A stretch of 64,000 bases of DNA from Sepiola atlantica. Taxonomy: Eukaryota; Mollusca; Cephalopoda; Sepiida; Sepiolidae. A program made the position numbers and the translations under genes. Below are positions 43,450-55,162 of the stretch, piece after piece; positions within the stretch are counted from its first letter, which is position 1; each line of letters opens with the position of its first letter. The DNA lies in NCBI GenBank assembly GCA_963556195.1, contig OY744517.1:79770714-79834713 (forward strand), given 5' to 3'. The notes under the pieces were generated by a model, which was given only the letters and a program-made list of their open reading frames with translations, was not told the DNA's origin and ran no database searches.

Positions 43450-43690
43450 GTATTCCGGGAGTAGGAGAGGTCCATCTTACTTTGGTCTACCAACCGCCTT
43501 CAAATCCAAGGTCAATAAATACTTGTCGAAACGCCCTCTTAAGTAATTAAATTTCGTCCCTTATGTTCGTCATTTTCAATCCTCTGACAGTATAGTTCAC
43601 CATTCAAACTGACAACCACATTAACCATTATCCTCGAGTGGCTTTTAGCCTTGCTAAGTTATGATTCATTAGTATTAAAAAAAGTCAAAA
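43450..43690 (+). pseudogene. LINE 3' end (last codons and 3' UTR)
   Basis: Codons reading like TAFKSKVNKYLSKRPLK and a stop are followed by a 3' UTR with TTATCCTCGAGTGGCTTTTA and a GTATTAAAAAAAG tail. Same LINE family as 541-1160. It is heavily 5'-truncated. Confidence 0.65.
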
Positions 43691-45011
43691 TTCAAACCAC
43701 CCTCTTGCACATTTTATTCTTAGGGCAAGTCGCAGTGTTGCATCCCTGTGCTTGTTTTACAAATACTTTCTCTGATAGAGTTACTGCACTTGTAACCCCA
43801 CTCTGAGTGTAAATATCCCCTACCCACCCGACTAACAGCAAAATCCTTCCCCCCCCCCCCCCTCCTTTCACTGTAGAAGTCCTTAGATTCCGGACGATTT
43901 CCTACTCTAATAACTTCTTTCCGCGGATTACTTGCCTTTGGAATTCCCTCCCTGCTTCCCGTTTCGACATGCAGAAATGTATATGTAATGTGAACAAACA
44001 TCTTGCTGTCCTTCTCCACATCCAGGTTGCCCCCCCCCCTCTATAAACCTGGCCCCTATCATAATAGCCCCTTATGCTTCAGTGGCAATATGTCTTGTTT
44101 GGGGTGAACAAAAGTTTTTCAACGAAAGAGCAAAATGAAAACTAAGAATCGTAATAATGGAAGCAGAAGTAAACGGAGAGCAAACAATTGTTGGAATTTT
44201 GGGAACCTGTTTTTATATGATTCTGGCAAAACCTACCCACCCTCCGGGCAGCAGTTAATTGGGTGGGGGGGGGGGGGTCGTTAATTAAAAAAAAAATGTT
44301 TTTTACTCAGAGAATTACATAATTTTAATAAACTTTGGTAAATTTATAGATTAACATCCTCAGTTAAATTATCTCCCCCCCCCCCCCCGCTAAAGAATGA
44401 GATTCTTCCTTTTAGGGTCTAGATTGTTAGGGCAGTTAATATGTTTTTAACACTAACCCTAACTTTGACTGAAATGCCCTAAAACTGGCCCGAAAAATTG
44501 AATTTATGTTTGAAAAGTTTCCCCACTTTAAATAATAAAGTAATTGCTTTTTTCTTTTCTTCTTTCCATCAAGTTAAAAAAGGTAGTAATTTTTTTTTTT
44601 GGGGGGGGGGGGGAATTTAGCGACGGATCAAGCGAGACAACCGCACTCTTCCTCCCACTCCTCCTTTCTCTTCTCGCTTCTGCTTTGCTAGCAAGCTCTC
44701 TCTCTCTCAATCCCTCTTTACTTTCTCGCTTCTGCCTCGCCGGTAAGGTTGCCAGTGAGCTCATGGAGTTAAAACTTAAGGTGTTTAGATATTTTTCCGA
44801 TTTATTTATTAAATAACTTTAATTAATTACTGTTAATATAGACGAAACTATTGCATATAGATAGCTAACAAAAGCTAATGCAATTCCAAAATAGTAATAC
44901 TAAACATTAATTAATTATGAACAGTTTAAAAAATAGTTATGCTAATTAGGCAGTCAAAAGGTTCTCTCTTAATCTTTTATATTCACTATGTATTATTGAT
45001 TTAAATAACAG
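43691..45011. other. Spacer with long C and G homopolymers
   Basis: C or G runs of 10-15 nt lie at about 43850, 44030, 44262, 44372 and 44602. No gene is supported; open frames on both strands around 44530-44816 are complementary shadows in low-complexity sequence. Confidence 0.4.
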
Positions 45012-45021
45012 TAACCCGTTT

Positions 45022-45141
45022 AGAGTGCTCTCGAGTGCTGGCTTTTAACCCCACTTGCTCGACCCGAGCTTGGGTCACATCTTACTTGTGGGAGTAAGAT
45101 AAAAACTGGCCTTGTGCCTAACTCCGCGAGGAGTAAATAAA
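45022..45141 (+). mobile_element. U2-SINE family A, 5'-truncated tail with TSD
   Basis: Only the last 120 bp of family A (GAGTGCTGGCTTTTAACCCC ... GAGTAAATAAA) is present, flanked by a perfect 10-bp TSD TAACCCGTTT (45012-45021 and 45142-45151). 5' truncation with TSD is the signature of target-primed reverse transcription. Confidence 0.85.
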
Positions 45142-45351
45142 TAACCCGTTTTGATTATAATATATGAGTGATAAATGAAAAAAAACTTTCACATTTAGAT
45201 ATGTTTCAACAGTAAAGCACTCTTCAAAAAGGTTCTGCTGCGTTACCATAAGAATTTACTAAAAATTCACTGCATTTCTAATTAGCGATCGAATTTTATG
45301 CCTTCTTTTTATATGTTCTTCAATTTTACTATCTTATTTTGTGCTGAAGAA

Positions 45352-45877
45352 ACTAGATTAAAGATCTACCCAGAGGGTAGATATTTAGTTAGTACACTCT
45401 AATGAAAGGTGAAGTTGATATATGTTACAAATGGAGATTTAGTATCTGTCTGTCTGAAGCTGAAACTATACTATTAGTATCTTTCAATGCTCATACCAGG
45501 GGGGGGGGGGGGGTTCAGTATAGTATCTGTTTTGTGGTCATGATGCCATCCTCCCAGCGATTACTGTCTCTTTTTCTTTTTTCTTCTTTTTTTTTTGGGG
45601 GGGGGGGCAGTATACGTTCTATTGCCAAGATACTATCCTTCCAGGTATTACCTCCTCTTTTTGTGTAGGGAATATGTTTTTCTTTTTTATTATTATCAGA
45701 TATTATTGAGATTAAGCCTCCTTCTTTATTCATAAAATGTTTACTTTCCTTTCTTTTTTTATTATTATCAGTTATTATTAAGATTAAACCTCTCCTTCTT
45801 TGGCCTTAGAAATTAAATTTGCATACATGATTATTGAAGCGAGCCGGGAATCTGTATGCTCCATTTTATTATATAGA
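45352..45877 (-). mobile_element. Non-autonomous Helitron-like element (526 bp)
   Basis: The minus strand starts TCTATATAATAAAATGGAGC after an A and ends TTTAATCTAGT before a T. A strong hairpin ATCTACCC-TCT-GGGTAGAT lies just before the CTAGT end, as required of Helitrons. It contains two long G tracts and no coding sequence. Confidence 0.6.
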
Positions 45878-46062
45878 TTAATTCAATAAACATGAGACAT
45901 TCATACATTTTTTTTTTTTTCACTTTTTAATAACATTTTTCTGGTGTTTCTTTAATTTTATTCATATGTTGTTTTGATTTTGTCTTTTATAAATTTTTTC
46001 TTTTTTTTGGGGGGGGGGGGGGAGTAAATAATTAATAACATCTATCAACATAAAGAACTTTT

Positions 46063-46590
46063 TCTTATGAGGTTTATAGAATGTATCAATTATTGGTCCG
46101 GATTTTTCTCCGCAACATCCATTGAATTTTACTGAAATTTTGCATGAAGTTGTAACTTTGGTCAGGTTAGAAAGTGACATTCTCCAATTTTTGAAAAAAA
46201 ATCTGGTTAGCTTCCAGGGGGTCAAAAGGCCCCAAAATGGCAAAAAAATGACATTTTTTGCCCCATAACTTTTCATCCATCCATTCAATTTATCTGAAAC
46301 TTGGCCAAAATATGGAGGCAATTATTCCTAATAGAAAATAAGTATCACTGACCTTTGAAAAAATCTGGTTCGCACCCCCAGGGGGTCAAAAGCCACCAAA
46401 ATGACAAAAAATGACCCTTTTCTCCCATAACGTTTGATCCATCCATTCAATTTTTCTGAAACTTGACCAAAATGTAGAGGCAATTGTTCTGGATATAAAA
46501 TGAGCATCCTTGACCTCAGAAAAATTCTGGTTCGAGCCCCAGGGTGTCAAAGGAGGGTCAAAAATGCCCCAAATTGCCCAAATTTATTGC
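46063..46590. repeat. ~160-bp tandem repeat, about 3 copies
   Basis: TCCATCCATTCAATTT(A/T)TCTG and CAGGGGGTCAAAAGGCC-type blocks recur every 155-165 bp. Confidence 0.75.
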
Positions 46591-46734
46591 ATTTTACACT
46601 CGCCACATCGAGTCACATACAGAGGAGGACCACGCTCGCGTGGCTTGTTTAATATTCAGTTGACGTTAGTCTTCTCTGATCGGTGTCAAATGAAAGGAAT
46701 TTATCAGAAGAAAATTTTTAGAAAACATATATAA

Positions 46735-46775
46735 ACTAGCAGAGACACCCGGCGTTGCCTGGGAATGAAAGGGGG
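46735..46775 (-). mobile_element. Helitron-like 3' end
   Basis: The minus strand reads CCCAGGCAACGCCGGG, a palindrome, followed by TGTCTCTGCTAGT and then a T. This is a typical Helitron terminus. The matching 5' TC end, which should lie to the right, was not found. Confidence 0.5.
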
Positions 46776-47300
46776 GACCTTGTATATTAAAAGAAAACGA
46801 AAGGAAAACATGTAGTGCATACATTTGTAAGTTTAAAATAGTTAAAAGTGCTAAAGTTAATAACATTTTCTACTCCTCTATTTTTAATACTCAATTATTC
46901 TAATAGTAGATTTTATCACAAATCTACGAAAATCAAGCTCTCAGATTGATAATAATTATCATCATTGGATTCCTCATAAAAGCTCACACTAGAAAAGTTG
47001 TGTTCAATCTTGTTATAGGGATTTTTTAATAAATAAAATAAAATAAAGTATAATGTTGTATTTGCTGTTTGTGGATGTCCAACACAAGTTCAGACCTCAT
47101 GATATTATTGTAAAACCTTATAATACAAATTAATACCACTATTGGTTTCCTCATAAAATTTTAGCTAAGAGAAGTTATTTGATTCTGATATAGGGATTTG
47201 TTTTCAATTGCATCCCCCCGAACAGATAGACCACAAATATAGGACAGATATTTACATTAGTTTAAAATCAATTAATAACAAAAATCAATTAATAACAACT
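46776..47300. other. AT-rich spacer with a dispersed repeat
   Basis: 47095-47165 (GATATTATTGTAAAACC...TTTCCTCATAAAATTTT) resembles 63940-64000. No coding signal. Confidence 0.4.
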
Positions 47301-47302
47301 AT

Positions 47303-47307
<5 letters not shown>

Positions 47308-47389
<82 letters not shown>

Positions 47390-47412
47390 ATTATTATTAT
47401 TATTATTATTTC
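47308..47412. repeat. (TA)n and (TTA)n microsatellites
   Basis: TA dinucleotides followed by TTA trinucleotides. Confidence 0.95.
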
Positions 47413-47519
47413 ATGTATCCACATAAAATGTTATAAGGAGATATAATCTTTTATGTATCAATTTTCAGTATTTACTTGAAAAGTGCTCAATACGTGAGTA
47501 GAGCTAGGTAGTAAGTTAT

Positions 47520-47795
47520 GAAAATATATTTATGACAATTAAGCTACACAGAGGCTTCCGCATTTGATCCCCGTAGGGAATCGTCAGGCTAAAATGCATG
47601 GAATTTGTGTTGCCGGGCTAAGAGAATAACAAAGAATCTGACTAGTTAACTAGCTAGATTAAACACCACGTGTATATATAAAAACACCTGGCAACACAAA
47701 CTCAATGCATTTTAGCCTGACGATTCCCTACGGGGATCAAATGCGGAAGCCTCTGTGTAGCTTAATTGCCATAAATATATTTTCATAACTTACTA
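47520..47795. repeat. Large near-perfect inverted repeat (~95-bp arms)
   Basis: Left arm 47525-47618 and right arm 47688-47790 are near-exact reverse complements (GAAGCCTCTGTGTAGCTTAA, CCTGACGATTCCCTACGGGG). The loop contains CTGACTAGTTAACTAGC. A single arm is present at 42260-42365. Confidence 0.8.
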
Positions 47796-48070
47796 TCTAT
47801 ATATATATATTTTATGAGGAATCCAATGATGATAAAAAAAATGTCTGTTGCGTCCCCAGAGAAGGGGGACGTGTTTTTGGCAGTGCCAAAGAAGGAAAGA
47901 GGGAGAAGTGTCGTCTCGTGCCACAGAAGTAAAAGAGAGAACGGGCGGATGGCCGTCAAGTGTTTATATAATTATGCTAGCCACCCGAGATTCGCATAAA
48001 AGAAGGCCACTGATTGGTCAAGCCAAGGAGAAAGTAGTTTGCCTGAACCAATCAGCAGGCAGCTAAGAAG

Positions 48071-48367
48071 TCATTGATATTCAAACAACATGGCGGCTTG
48101 TAAGAAACTGCTACACATAGACGATAAACCTGGATAATGAGTGTGTGAGTGATTCCGAATGGCGGCTCTCCACTCGTTCCTGTCTTGTGCCAAGTCCTCA
48201 AAGCTTCCAACAGGGGTTTTAATAGCTGAAAGATCGAACTTCAGCTTGTCCTTGTATCGAGCCAAGGCCTGCCAGTACTCCTTTTTTCATTCTTCATACA
48301 TAAGGATCTTTGGTATTCGCTCATTACTCATTCTTACTACATGACTAGCTCATCTATGTTAGGCATG
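48071..48367 (-). pseudogene. LINE polymerase C-terminus (downstream piece)
   Basis: The minus-strand frame reads RYKDKLKFDLSAIKTPVGSF and EDLAQDRNEWRAAI, the C-terminal end typical of a LINE polymerase. It is separated from its upstream piece (48781-49018) by a SINE. Confidence 0.7.
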
Positions 48368-48381
48368 CATTCAATACCTTA

Positions 48382-48766
48382 CTGGTGATTTTTTTGTTTG
48401 TAAAACTTAATTATGTTCTACAAAACCAAAAACAAAAACAACAGCCCCTCTCCCTTTCTCCCTCCCCTTTTTTATTTTTATTTTTCCTACCCTACTCCCG
48501 GTCCTGGATATGACCTTAAACTACATCCGATGGTGAGATCCGGCTTACGGACTTTGGGGAATGTGGAGCCTCCTCTTAATTACCATTGCTCCCAGGTCCA
48601 CCCTGACCCGGAGTGGTAGTACCTGTTAGGGTCCCAACTATGGGTTAAATAGAAACAGATATTAAAAGGGGAAAGAAACAAAAAAGAGAAGAAAACAAGA
48701 CCAGATTCGGCATTAAATAACCCAAAATGGGTTGATATGCCGTAAAACAAAACTACCAAACCAAAC
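48382..48766 (-). mobile_element. SINE-like element, family C, with 14-bp TSD
   Basis: Reverse-oriented homologue of 7318-7690 flanked by a perfect 14-bp TSD CATTCAATACCTTA (48368-48381 and 48767-48780). It has a head hairpin CGGCAT...ATGCCG, an A-rich 3' part and an ATCACCAG end. It sits inside a dead LINE. Confidence 0.85.
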
Positions 48767-48780
48767 CATTCAATACCTTA

Positions 48781-49018
48781 TATCTTACATCTTGCGAAAA
48801 GATCAGCATTTTGCACTTTATTTTCAAGTATGTGAAGACATCGTTTGTGGAAGACATCGAGTTAATTAATCTGCGATCGATATGGAGTTCACGTCTCAGA
48901 CCCATATAAAAGGACGGAAAGAATGACAGCTTTATAGACCTGGATCTTGGTGTCTAGTTTCACACTCCTCTGGTCCCAAAGGCGATATGGCGAAGTTTAC
49001 CAAAAGCATTAGATGCTT
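48781..49018 (-). pseudogene. LINE polymerase C-terminus (upstream piece)
   Basis: The minus strand reads KASNAFGKLRHIAF, GVKLDTKIQVYKAVIL and LYGSETWT, the thumb/C-terminal region just upstream of the piece at 48071-48367. Confidence 0.7.
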
Positions 49019-50037
49019 TGACTATGCAGTATATATATATATTTTTTGAAAAGGCTTTATTATCTGGACCCACTAAACCTTTAGTCTACTTTCGATATGT
49101 AGACGATACATTTTGCCTTTTTAATAATAAAACGGAGGCAAATACATTCTTCTCCTTACTCAATAAAATGCATCCCACATTAAAATATATGAAGGAGAGT
49201 GTAATTCCACTTTAGCTTTCCTCGATGAATTGGTAACAAAAACCCCATCGAGTTACCTAACATCAATCTACCGTAAACCTACGTTTACAGGATTGTATAC
49301 TCGCTGGGATTCATTTTGTCCTAACAAACGAAAGGTAAACTTGATTTGTACATTAACACACAGAGCCCTTATGATTTGTTTAAAATCAAAATTGGACGAA
49401 GAAATTAAAACTATAACTAATACTTTGTCCAATAACGGCTATCCTCTTGATGTGATTAGGGCAGTCATCAAAAGAAAAATAAATATTTTTTCCGAAATAA
49501 AACCAAATATAGTGACTAAATGTCCGATTTACATTCGTTTACCTTGGTTAGGCACAGTAAGTGAGAAATTCGCCAAGCTCAGCAGTTGAAAATTGCTATT
49601 TTTCTTCGAATGTGTGTGTTGTTTTCTACAAAACCTTTATTGGCATCCTCTCGTAAAGACGTTTTACCCCCCACCACCACCACCATAAAAATAATGTAAT
49701 TTATCATTTTAAATGTAGTTGCAGTGCTGACTACGTGGGTAGGACGACGTTACGATTGGATAGTAGAGTCCAACAGCACATTCTGAGTAAGATTAGGAAT
49801 GGAACCTTCCGGTCAACGGACGTTCAAAATAACACATATGGGTCTTCCATTACAAACCATTTACTTAAAAACCTGCCGTGCGCTAGGAATTTTAGCATGG
49901 ACTACTTCACCATTCTCAGTCATGCTCGCTCATTATACCATCTAAAAATCTTGGAGACGATCCACGTTCGTCTTAAACGTTCCTCCCTTTGTAAGCAAAG
50001 GGAATGTCTATTGGGACTAGATGTTATCAGTGTCTAA
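49018..50037 (+). pseudogene. Penelope-like element: RT palm and GIY-YIG endonuclease
   Basis: The first frame has the RT active-site box YFRYVDDTFCLF (about 49090-49125). After an indel near 49215 a second frame continues with the block SIYRKPTFTGLYTRWDSFCP typical of Penelope reverse transcriptases. A third frame (49735-50037) encodes a GIY-YIG-type nuclease start, CSCSADYVGRTTLRLDSRV, found only C-terminal to RT in Penelope-like elements. Three frames and an apparent loss around 49590-49700 make it inactive. Confidence 0.8.
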
Positions 50038-50288
50038 GATTCATCCTCCATTGTATAAATATCATAACGCTATTTTATTTTCTGTACTCTCTCTTTTCAC
50101 CTCCTTTTTTAAATACCTCGTTATATTTTTTTTTAATCCCTCGATACAGCCTTTGTTGAGAGAGGGCGAAACCGGTCGGCTGGCTTTTTTTCTTTTTTTT
50201 TCTTGATTAACTTTTAATCATGAACGATAAAATTCGTCTTCCCTTCATACTTGCAGTAATAAAATTTTGTACTCCCCAAAAAATCATG

Positions 50289-50289
<1 letters not shown>

Positions 50290-50341
<52 letters not shown>
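50290..50341. repeat. (TA)n microsatellite
   Basis: About 52 bp of TA dinucleotides; others at 50684-50711 and 50883-50931. Confidence 0.95.
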
Positions 50342-50347
<6 letters not shown>

Positions 50348-50681
50348 GTCCTAAGTAAACAAATTTACGACATACGTTCCAAGAATTCAACGTAAACAAT
50401 CGTTTCTGAAATGATATGAATTTTTATTGATATCAAGTCTTCATCAGAACAGGGTATAGACACCAAGTTCGAAGTTAAAACATATCACCAAAACTAGTTC
50501 ACTTTCAGTTATACAGCAATTTGATAGGATAAGGGATATGATAAGTACAATTCACTAATAGTATACAAAGCAATGAAATCGAACATATAAAAGGGGCACA
50601 ATAGGGGAAAGAATGACTGTCAAAAGTATAGGCATAGAAAAACATACATCAATAGCACAGAGAATTATTTTTTTAATTAAA

Positions 50682-50712
<31 letters not shown>

Positions 50713-50878
50713 CTAGAGATAAAAGATGAGAATAAAATATTGTAACGATGCAATATTTATTAGAACATCAAAAGTTCAGAGCAAGGAGCTTCAAATCCTT
50801 AATCCATGGATTTTCAAAGATAAACTCTTTTCATTAGAGGATAGGTAAAAGCCGACAATGTAATTGTAAATATTATCG

Positions 50879-50934
<56 letters not shown>

Positions 50935-51360
50935 AATTAATTAAGTTCAAATATTAATAAAATGAACAAAACCATTACTTTTCAAAAGTGCTCAATATAT
51001 ATTAGAGCTTTTATATTAAAATAAACATAGTTTGAGTATCCGACAATTGTTTCAGAACCTTCTCGGCTCCTGCTCAGGGATATACTGATGAGCAAAGATT
51101 AGATCCGCCAATACACAATCACAAAAAACAAAAGACAAAAAACAAACAGACAAATTACATTTCAAAATTTTCAGACGAGAAACCTTTTTGCATAAGATGA
51201 CATTTTGACACCTACCTATCGACAGCATAAGAAAGTCGGTCAGCTCAAACTTTATATATACAAAGAAAAGACTATTGGCCCTCCGGGCAGTAATTAATCT
51301 AGCTGTAGCCTTTTTTGCATTAAAAAAAAACAGTTTGATAGGTTATCCTTTTTTTATTAT
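50342..51360. other. AT-rich region with Penelope-type terminal modules
   Basis: On the minus strand CTGATGAAGA...GAAACG (50401-50447) and CTGAGCAGGAGCC...GAAAC (51049-51077) resemble the ends of Penelope-like elements. No coding sequence. Confidence 0.4.
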
Positions 51361-51369
51361 TAAATTTCT

Positions 51370-51370
<1 letters not shown>

Positions 51371-51421
<51 letters not shown>

Positions 51422-51510
51422 AACAACAACAACAACAACAACAATAATAACAATAACAATAACAATAACAATAATAATAATAATAATAATAATGATAATA
51501 ATAATAATAT
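51371..51510. repeat. (ACT)n/(ACA)n/(AATA)n simple repeats
   Basis: Consecutive trinucleotide tracts. Confidence 0.95.
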
Positions 51511-51719
51511 CGACAAAACTATTGCATATATATAATATATACCTTTAAGAATGAATATGCAAATGAAGCATACACATCTTTGTTTCAGTATTAGCGAATT
51601 ACTATGTGTATACAGTATTTCAAAAAATTATGTTATGTCATTGAGCTAAATGAGCCAAAACCATTTTGATATTAATATACTTTGGATAATTGGAAAAAAA
51701 TTTGCATTTATTCATTTAG

Positions 51720-52000
51720 ATATAGTCATCCACAGACAGACTGTTTCGCTGCATCACAACTTTTCGTTGTGGCTAGACATGCACGTGTTTTAAACTAAGA
51801 TTGAAATCAAGTCATTTTTTGATAGTCCGAGCTTTTACCCACTGCACTATTAACACAAGCAAGAAATGGAAATCTTACTGTTTATATAACAATATCAGCA
51901 GTCAGTGAGTGCTCTATTGTTTATATAAACAATATCAATATTCAAAGAGTGCTCTATTCGTGTTTACAAAGAGCTTTTCATTATGGTTAATGACAGCTGC
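51720..52000 (+). repeat. Dispersed repeat, second copy at 58430-58655
   Basis: GACAGACTGTTTC, TTTTACC(C/G)ACTGC and AATCTTACTGTTTATATAA are shared in order with 58430-58655. Class unknown. Confidence 0.6.
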
Positions 52001-52004
52001 CAAA

Positions 52005-52123
52005 ATATTGAATGAAAACCACAGATGGCTACATGATGAAACATGCTGATTGTGGAAGTTTATTGTTCCATCTCGTGTAAAGTGTGCTTCACCAGTGAAG
52101 AAAAGTCAAGATTTCCAACTCAT
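52005..52123 (-). pseudogene. Mariner-like transposase remnant, catalytic-domain piece
   Basis: The minus strand reads FTGEAHFTRDGTINFHNQHV, matching the first catalytic block (FTDEATFTRDG-type), with the catalytic Asp replaced by Gly. It continues the transposase cut by the SINE at 52124-52434. Confidence 0.6.
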
Positions 52124-52434
52124 GGTATTGTCTTGTCCTTCGGGGCTTGATTTACGCCGGTCTATGGGATTGTCCTGTGCAGTTCTAGGAGGTCCACCCT
52201 CCCAGGCTTTGCCTCCCCTCTTTGGGGAGGAGTAAGTTAATTGCTTACTGCTTGAGGCACCCCTACCGGGGAATGCCGATGGGGCTGCCCAGGCAATTTT
52301 TAATGGTCAGAGTGCTCACCTCTCGGGCGCTGGCTTTTCAACCCCCACTTTCCGACCCGATCTTGGGTCACATCTTACTTGTGGGAGTAAGATAAAACTG
52401 ACCTTGTGCCTAACTCCTGGGGAGGAGTAAATAA
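52124..52434 (+). mobile_element. U2-SINE family A, 5'-truncated copy
   Basis: It lacks the U2 head and starts at GGTATTGTCTTG, then follows family A to its AGTAAATAAA tail. It interrupts the mariner-like transposase. No clean TSD is visible. Confidence 0.8.
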
Positions 52435-52805
52435 AACTCCAAGAAGCACAGGCAGAAGGTAACTCGTGCAGGGTAATCTGTTTGTAACAAAGTCGTCGTT
52501 GACACGTTGTAGGTAATAAGGGTACAGACTTTGTTGCTGTAACACTTTTCAAATAATCGAATGAGGAATAACCACTTGCCTTGCCACTTGTCGTGAACTG
52601 ATCTGAAGAGTATCCGTTACACTGGTGAGTATCTCTTCCACTTGTTCTGTCGTCGTGAATCTTGGTCGTCCTCTGTTGTCACCACAAGGTTTAAAGGTTC
52701 CATATTCACACAGGAGGTGATGAATGTTTTCAGATATTATCCTATCGGGGGCATCTTCAATTTGGAAACCTTTCCTGCTACGGACGACGAGCTTCTGCAG
52801 CATTA
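52435..52805 (-). pseudogene. Mariner-like transposase remnant, DNA-binding piece
   Basis: Minus-strand frames read GRPRFTTTEQVEEILTSV, SSRQVARQVVIPHS, then KVLQQQSLYPYYLQRV. This is the helix-turn-helix region of the mariner-like transposases with an N-terminal DUF4817-type domain. A stop replaces the expected Trp after IPHSII. The start of the gene lies at 57639-57700, beyond Gypsy-2. Confidence 0.65.
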
Positions 52806-52810
52806 CCATC

Positions 52811-52998
52811 TGTAGTGTCGAAGATCACGTACCAACGTGATCGGTACGAGAGCAGGAAGCAGCAGCAGCAGCGACATAGCTAGGGACATTGATAGAGAGA
52901 TTACGACCGTTGATACACACATGTTGTTATAACCCTTGTTAAATAAAGATATGTTTACAACCACCACAATTGACTGTTGTTTATTACCAAACACCACA
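52811..52998 (+). repeat. Gypsy-2 5' LTR (188 bp)
   Basis: It starts TGTAGTGTCGAAG and ends ACACCACA. It differs from 57446-57633 at one position seen (GTGATCGG/GTGAGCGG). Confidence 0.97.
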
Positions 52999-53001
52999 AA
53001 C

Positions 53002-53015
53002 TGGCGACGACGATG
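53002..53015 (+). other. Gypsy-2 primer-binding site
   Basis: TGGCGACGACGATG follows the LTR after the spacer AAC, the usual form complementary to a tRNA 3' end. Confidence 0.8.
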
Positions 53016-53282
53016 AGATGAAATTCTACACAAACAAAAAAAGCAAAGAAAGACATCTACAAAAAAAAAAGTGCAAACAACGAACTTTTCTACGGAAAAA
53101 AAAAAACACGAAAAAAGAGGTCACACGTGCTACAAGAGAGAAAGAAAAATATACTTTTTTTCTTCCAAAGGAAAAGTACAGAAAAAAAACGAGAGATAAG
53201 TAATTCGTTTGTTATCACATTTATTGTCTTTAAATAACAATCCTTTTGTTATTCACATCTTATTGTCCTTTTAAACAACAAT

Positions 53283-55162
53283 ATGGCAAAATTCGTCACA
53301 TTGGGGGGGGGCTAAGCCCTCCACGTGCGTTAGATACGATCGGAGATCCAGAGTCTTTACATAAAAGATGGGTAAATTGGAAAACCGATCTGGAAATTTT
53401 CATACTAGCTTCAGGTGTCATAAATTCTGAGCAAAAAAGAGCTATCCTTTTGTTAACAGGAGGCGAGGGTCTGCGTGAAATTTGGACGAATTTCACGGAC
53501 GAACAAAAAGCCGGACACGAGGCTAATAAAGAAAGAGTCGATGTATTCCGAACAGCTATAGAACTGTTTGACAAAACTTTCGCTCTAAAGGAAAATATCC
53601 CTAAAGCGCGTTCAAGATTTTGGGAGTCTGAACCAAACACGGGAGAAACCGTGAATAATTATATCACTCGCTTAAAGAGTTTGGCGAAGGTGTGCGGTTT
53701 CACTCCAGAACCGAACGAATTCGTCAGAGACAAGATCCTTCTTCACATAAAGGACGCGGAACTAAAAGCCAAATTATATGGTGAAAGCAACTTGACGTTG
53801 GATCGTCTCATCCAAATTATTGGGACGTACCACCACAAAGAGGCCCTAATTTTAGGATCTACTTGTACGTCTGATATAAATAGATTAAGCGACAGACAAA
53901 AACCTAAACCAAGCCACAATGTGTCATCTGCATGTTATAAGTGTGGGGGGAATGGACATTTTGCAAGAGATTGTGTTAGAAGCAAGCATCACAAGTGTGG
54001 AATCTGTGGGAAAAAGGGACATTTTGAAGTCTGTTGTTTCTACAAAAACAAACAAACAAAAACGCAGAATAGAAACGAACATGACAGAGCCCCAAAATAC
54101 AGTCGTGGTGGACGAAAGCATTATCATAACAAAGGAATTCAACAGAGTGTAGGGGAAAGGGAAGATAACAAAACTGGTGGCGCTAATGGGTTTAATTTAT
54201 TCAAAATATCAATGAGTGAAAATGTAATAAACCTCAAAGTCAGAAACACCACCATCCCTTTAGTGATAGACTCAGGAGCACAGCATAATACATTATCTGT
54301 AGAGGACTTCAAGAAAATAGAAAAAGAAGGACCCAAAATTAAGCTCCAGCCAGATTCTACTAAACTATACCCCTATGCTAGTGAAAAACCACTTCCCCTT
54401 CTAGGAAAGTGCATATTGAAGGTTGAAGTTCCTAGCACAAATCGCTACATAACAGTTCCATTTTTTGTCATACCACAGGCCCAAGCGTCACTTTTAAGTG
54501 GTAGAACTAGTAAAAGACTAGGACTTTTAAGTGTGGGCGTTAACGCCAACATCTTGAACTGCTCGGAACTGGATATATGGACAAGAATACTAAAAGAATT
54601 TCCAAAGGTTTTCAGTGGATTGGGAAAACTGAAAAACTACCAATTAAAATTCAAAATAAATCCAGAAATTATACCTGTCACTCAGCCAGTACGTCGGATA
54701 CCATTCAAGCGGCGGCAATGTGTCCTAAACAAATTGCAAGAACTGGTTGATCTGGATGTAATTGAGAGGGTCAGGGAACCTTCTCAATGGGTGAATCCTT
54801 TAGTGACAGTGGAAAAAAGGCCCGAGGACAATGGAAAAAGCGATGTGAGGATATGTATCGACATGCGTAGAGCAAACGAAGCTATCGTTCGAGAACGTCA
54901 TCCAGTGCCCACGATTGAGGAAACTATACAAGAAATGGCTGGAGGCAAATATTTCTCAAAAGTAGATTTGAATATGGCCTACCATCAAATAGAGTTGCAT
55001 CCAGACTCCAGAGAAATCACAACATTTGCTGCACCTGATGGGCTATACCGGTATAAAAGACTTATGTTTGGGGTAAACATGGCCTCAGAAAAATTTCAGC
55101 AAATCATAAGTCAGGTTATAGCTGCTGCCCAGGAGCATACAACATGTCAGATGACATCATAG
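53283..55162 (+). pseudogene. Gypsy-2 gag, protease and start of RT
   Basis: The likely start ATG at 53283 (MAKFVTLGGG) is out of frame with the long frame because of the 9-G run at 53303-53311. The long frame itself lacks an early ATG. It then gives a gag with HKRWVNWKTDLEIFILASG, zinc knuckles CYKCGGNGHFARDC and CGICGKKGHFEVCC, protease VIDSGAQHNTLS, and RT blocks WVNPLVTVEKRPE, YFSKVDLNMAYHQIELH and MFGVNMASEKFQ. It ends at a stop at 55160-55162 caused by a one-base change upstream of the RT active site. Confidence 0.88.

Noticed and set aside
44528..44816. Opposed open frames rich in S, L, R and E
   Set aside because: Complementary shadows in low-complexity sequence around a G run.
51275..51535. 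Open frame of Y and N runs
   Set aside because: Translation of ACT/ACA/AATA simple repeats.
53296..53640. Minus-strand open frame of 114 codons
   Set aside because: Shadow of the Gypsy-2 gag frame; no domain.
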